DNA of 64,000 nt from CAWUIO01 sp963922455 (lineage in GTDB: Bacteria > Bacteroidota > Bacteroidia > Cytophagales > Microscillaceae), in assembly GCA_963922455.1 (NCBI GenBank), contig CAWUIO010000015.1, forward strand, positions 17,265 through 81,264. The letters run 5' to 3'. Below are positions 63,670 to 64,000 of this stretch, piece after piece (position 1 is the first letter of the stretch; every line of letters starts with the position of its first letter). Under the pieces are notes generated by a model, which was not told where the DNA came from, did no database searches, and saw nothing but the letters and a program-made list of their open reading frames with translations. The position numbers and the translations under genes were made by a program.

Positions 63670-63800
63670 GGGGCTGCCCCCGGCGGTCCCCCTAGGCTGT
63701 TCCTAGGCAGGGGAGTGGCGCCGGGGTTGGGCTTTCGCTACTCGCTGCCTTTCCCCGCCGGGCCAACACGAGCTCAAACAGGCCGCTCTATCCCTCAGCC
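63670..63800 (+). repeat. Structured intergenic repeat, copy L (type 1)
   Basis: Starts GGGGCTG 90 nt after the lipoprotein gene, co-directional; ends CAGCC. P2 arms CCCCGGCG / CGCCGGGG, extended inside the loop by CCCCTAGG / CCTAGGCAGGGG. P4 GAGC / GCTC. Left end of what appears to be a composite continuing past the window. Confidence 0.92.
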
Positions 63801-64000
63801 AAACTTAAGAAGAGAGAGCAGAGATGAGAGAAAAGGGATTTTTTGTCTAGCCCAAAACAATATCCTGCCCGGCCGCAAATGTTTTGCGGTCGCATCTTTC
63901 TAGCATGGGTAATGCCCAAAAAAATACAGGCGAATGGTAAATGCACCCAGCACAAAAAAGTCCCGCCTCTTCTCTCCTCTCTCCTCTAAAGTTTGGTGAT
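63801..64000. repeat. Composite tail after copy L, near-identical to the E tail
   Basis: The GA tract and the module TTTTTTGTCTAGCCC ... TTTGGTGAT match 25473-25669 with only scattered substitutions, a second copy of the same composite 38 kb away; the window ends inside it. Confidence 0.88.

Overview
The window comes from a member of the Bacteroidota, most likely a gliding or marine Cytophagales/Saprospirales-type bacterium; the genus cannot be fixed from sequence alone. Evidence: a full-length SprA/Sov type IX secretion (T9SS) translocon, a protein with a T9SS C-terminal sorting domain, TAnnTTTG-type -7 promoter boxes, a type B succinate dehydrogenase (sdhCAB), a Bacteroidota-type omega subunit beside bamD and coaBC, a DUF4837 lipoprotein, a malic enzyme-phosphotransacetylase fusion and many Sec/Spase II lipoproteins. 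I see no rRNA, tRNA, CRISPR array, phage or transposase gene.

Layout. 1-2.3 kb: edge-truncated ABC ATPase, orphan exbD, thioredoxin-fold protein. 2.3-5.8 kb: sdhCAB on the minus strand. 6.4-11.0 kb: minus-strand envelope and housekeeping run OstA - T9SS-CTD miniprotein - bamD - rpoZ - coaBC. 11-17 kb: tilS, a cyclic-nucleotide-binding protein, a DUF4837 lipoprotein, maeB. 17.3-25.3 kb: ruvA and the 2.45-kilo-residue sprA. 26-31 kb: PhoD-like phosphatase, M1 peptidase, membrane protein, pentapeptide-repeat protein and a 70-residue protein. 31-38.5 kb: GAF/PAS sensor without kinase, ECF sigma / putative anti-sigma / outer-membrane protein cassette, second M1 peptidase with yidD. 38.6-47.4 kb: unknown secreted and outer-membrane proteins, an MsbA-type ABC exporter, a hybrid histidine kinase. 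47.6-53.6 kb: deoC, lspA, second output-less sensor, and an ERG4/ERG24-type sterol-reductase homologue. 54-64 kb: lipoprotein, FabH-like synthase, vanZ, bifunctional-nuclease protein, etfBA, TPR protein, MFS transporter, third output-less sensor, small lipoprotein.

The most striking content is not protein coding. Eleven full copies and one remnant of a ~130-bp intergenic repeat (here labelled A-M) are scattered through the window. By hand they align to a common fold resembling a cloverleaf: a closing stem P1 (GGGGCTG...CAGCC or GGGGCTT...AAGCC), a GC-rich hairpin P2 whose arms change sequence between copies while staying complementary, a P3 stem starting GGGCTT and a small P4 stem around a TCAAACA-type loop. 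Paired changes in P1 and P2 argue for selection on structure. Eight of eleven start 0-90 nt after the stop codon of a co-directional gene, as 3'-UTR elements would. Three pairs stand inverted around GA-rich tracts and further repeated modules (12.55-12.95, 25.35-25.97, 51.83-52.56 kb); a fourth such composite appears to begin at 63.67 kb and run off the window. One module carries runs of GGG that could form G-quadruplexes. The elements create several false ORFs.

All structural statements on the repeats are manual pairings; no covariance model, folding program or database search was run.
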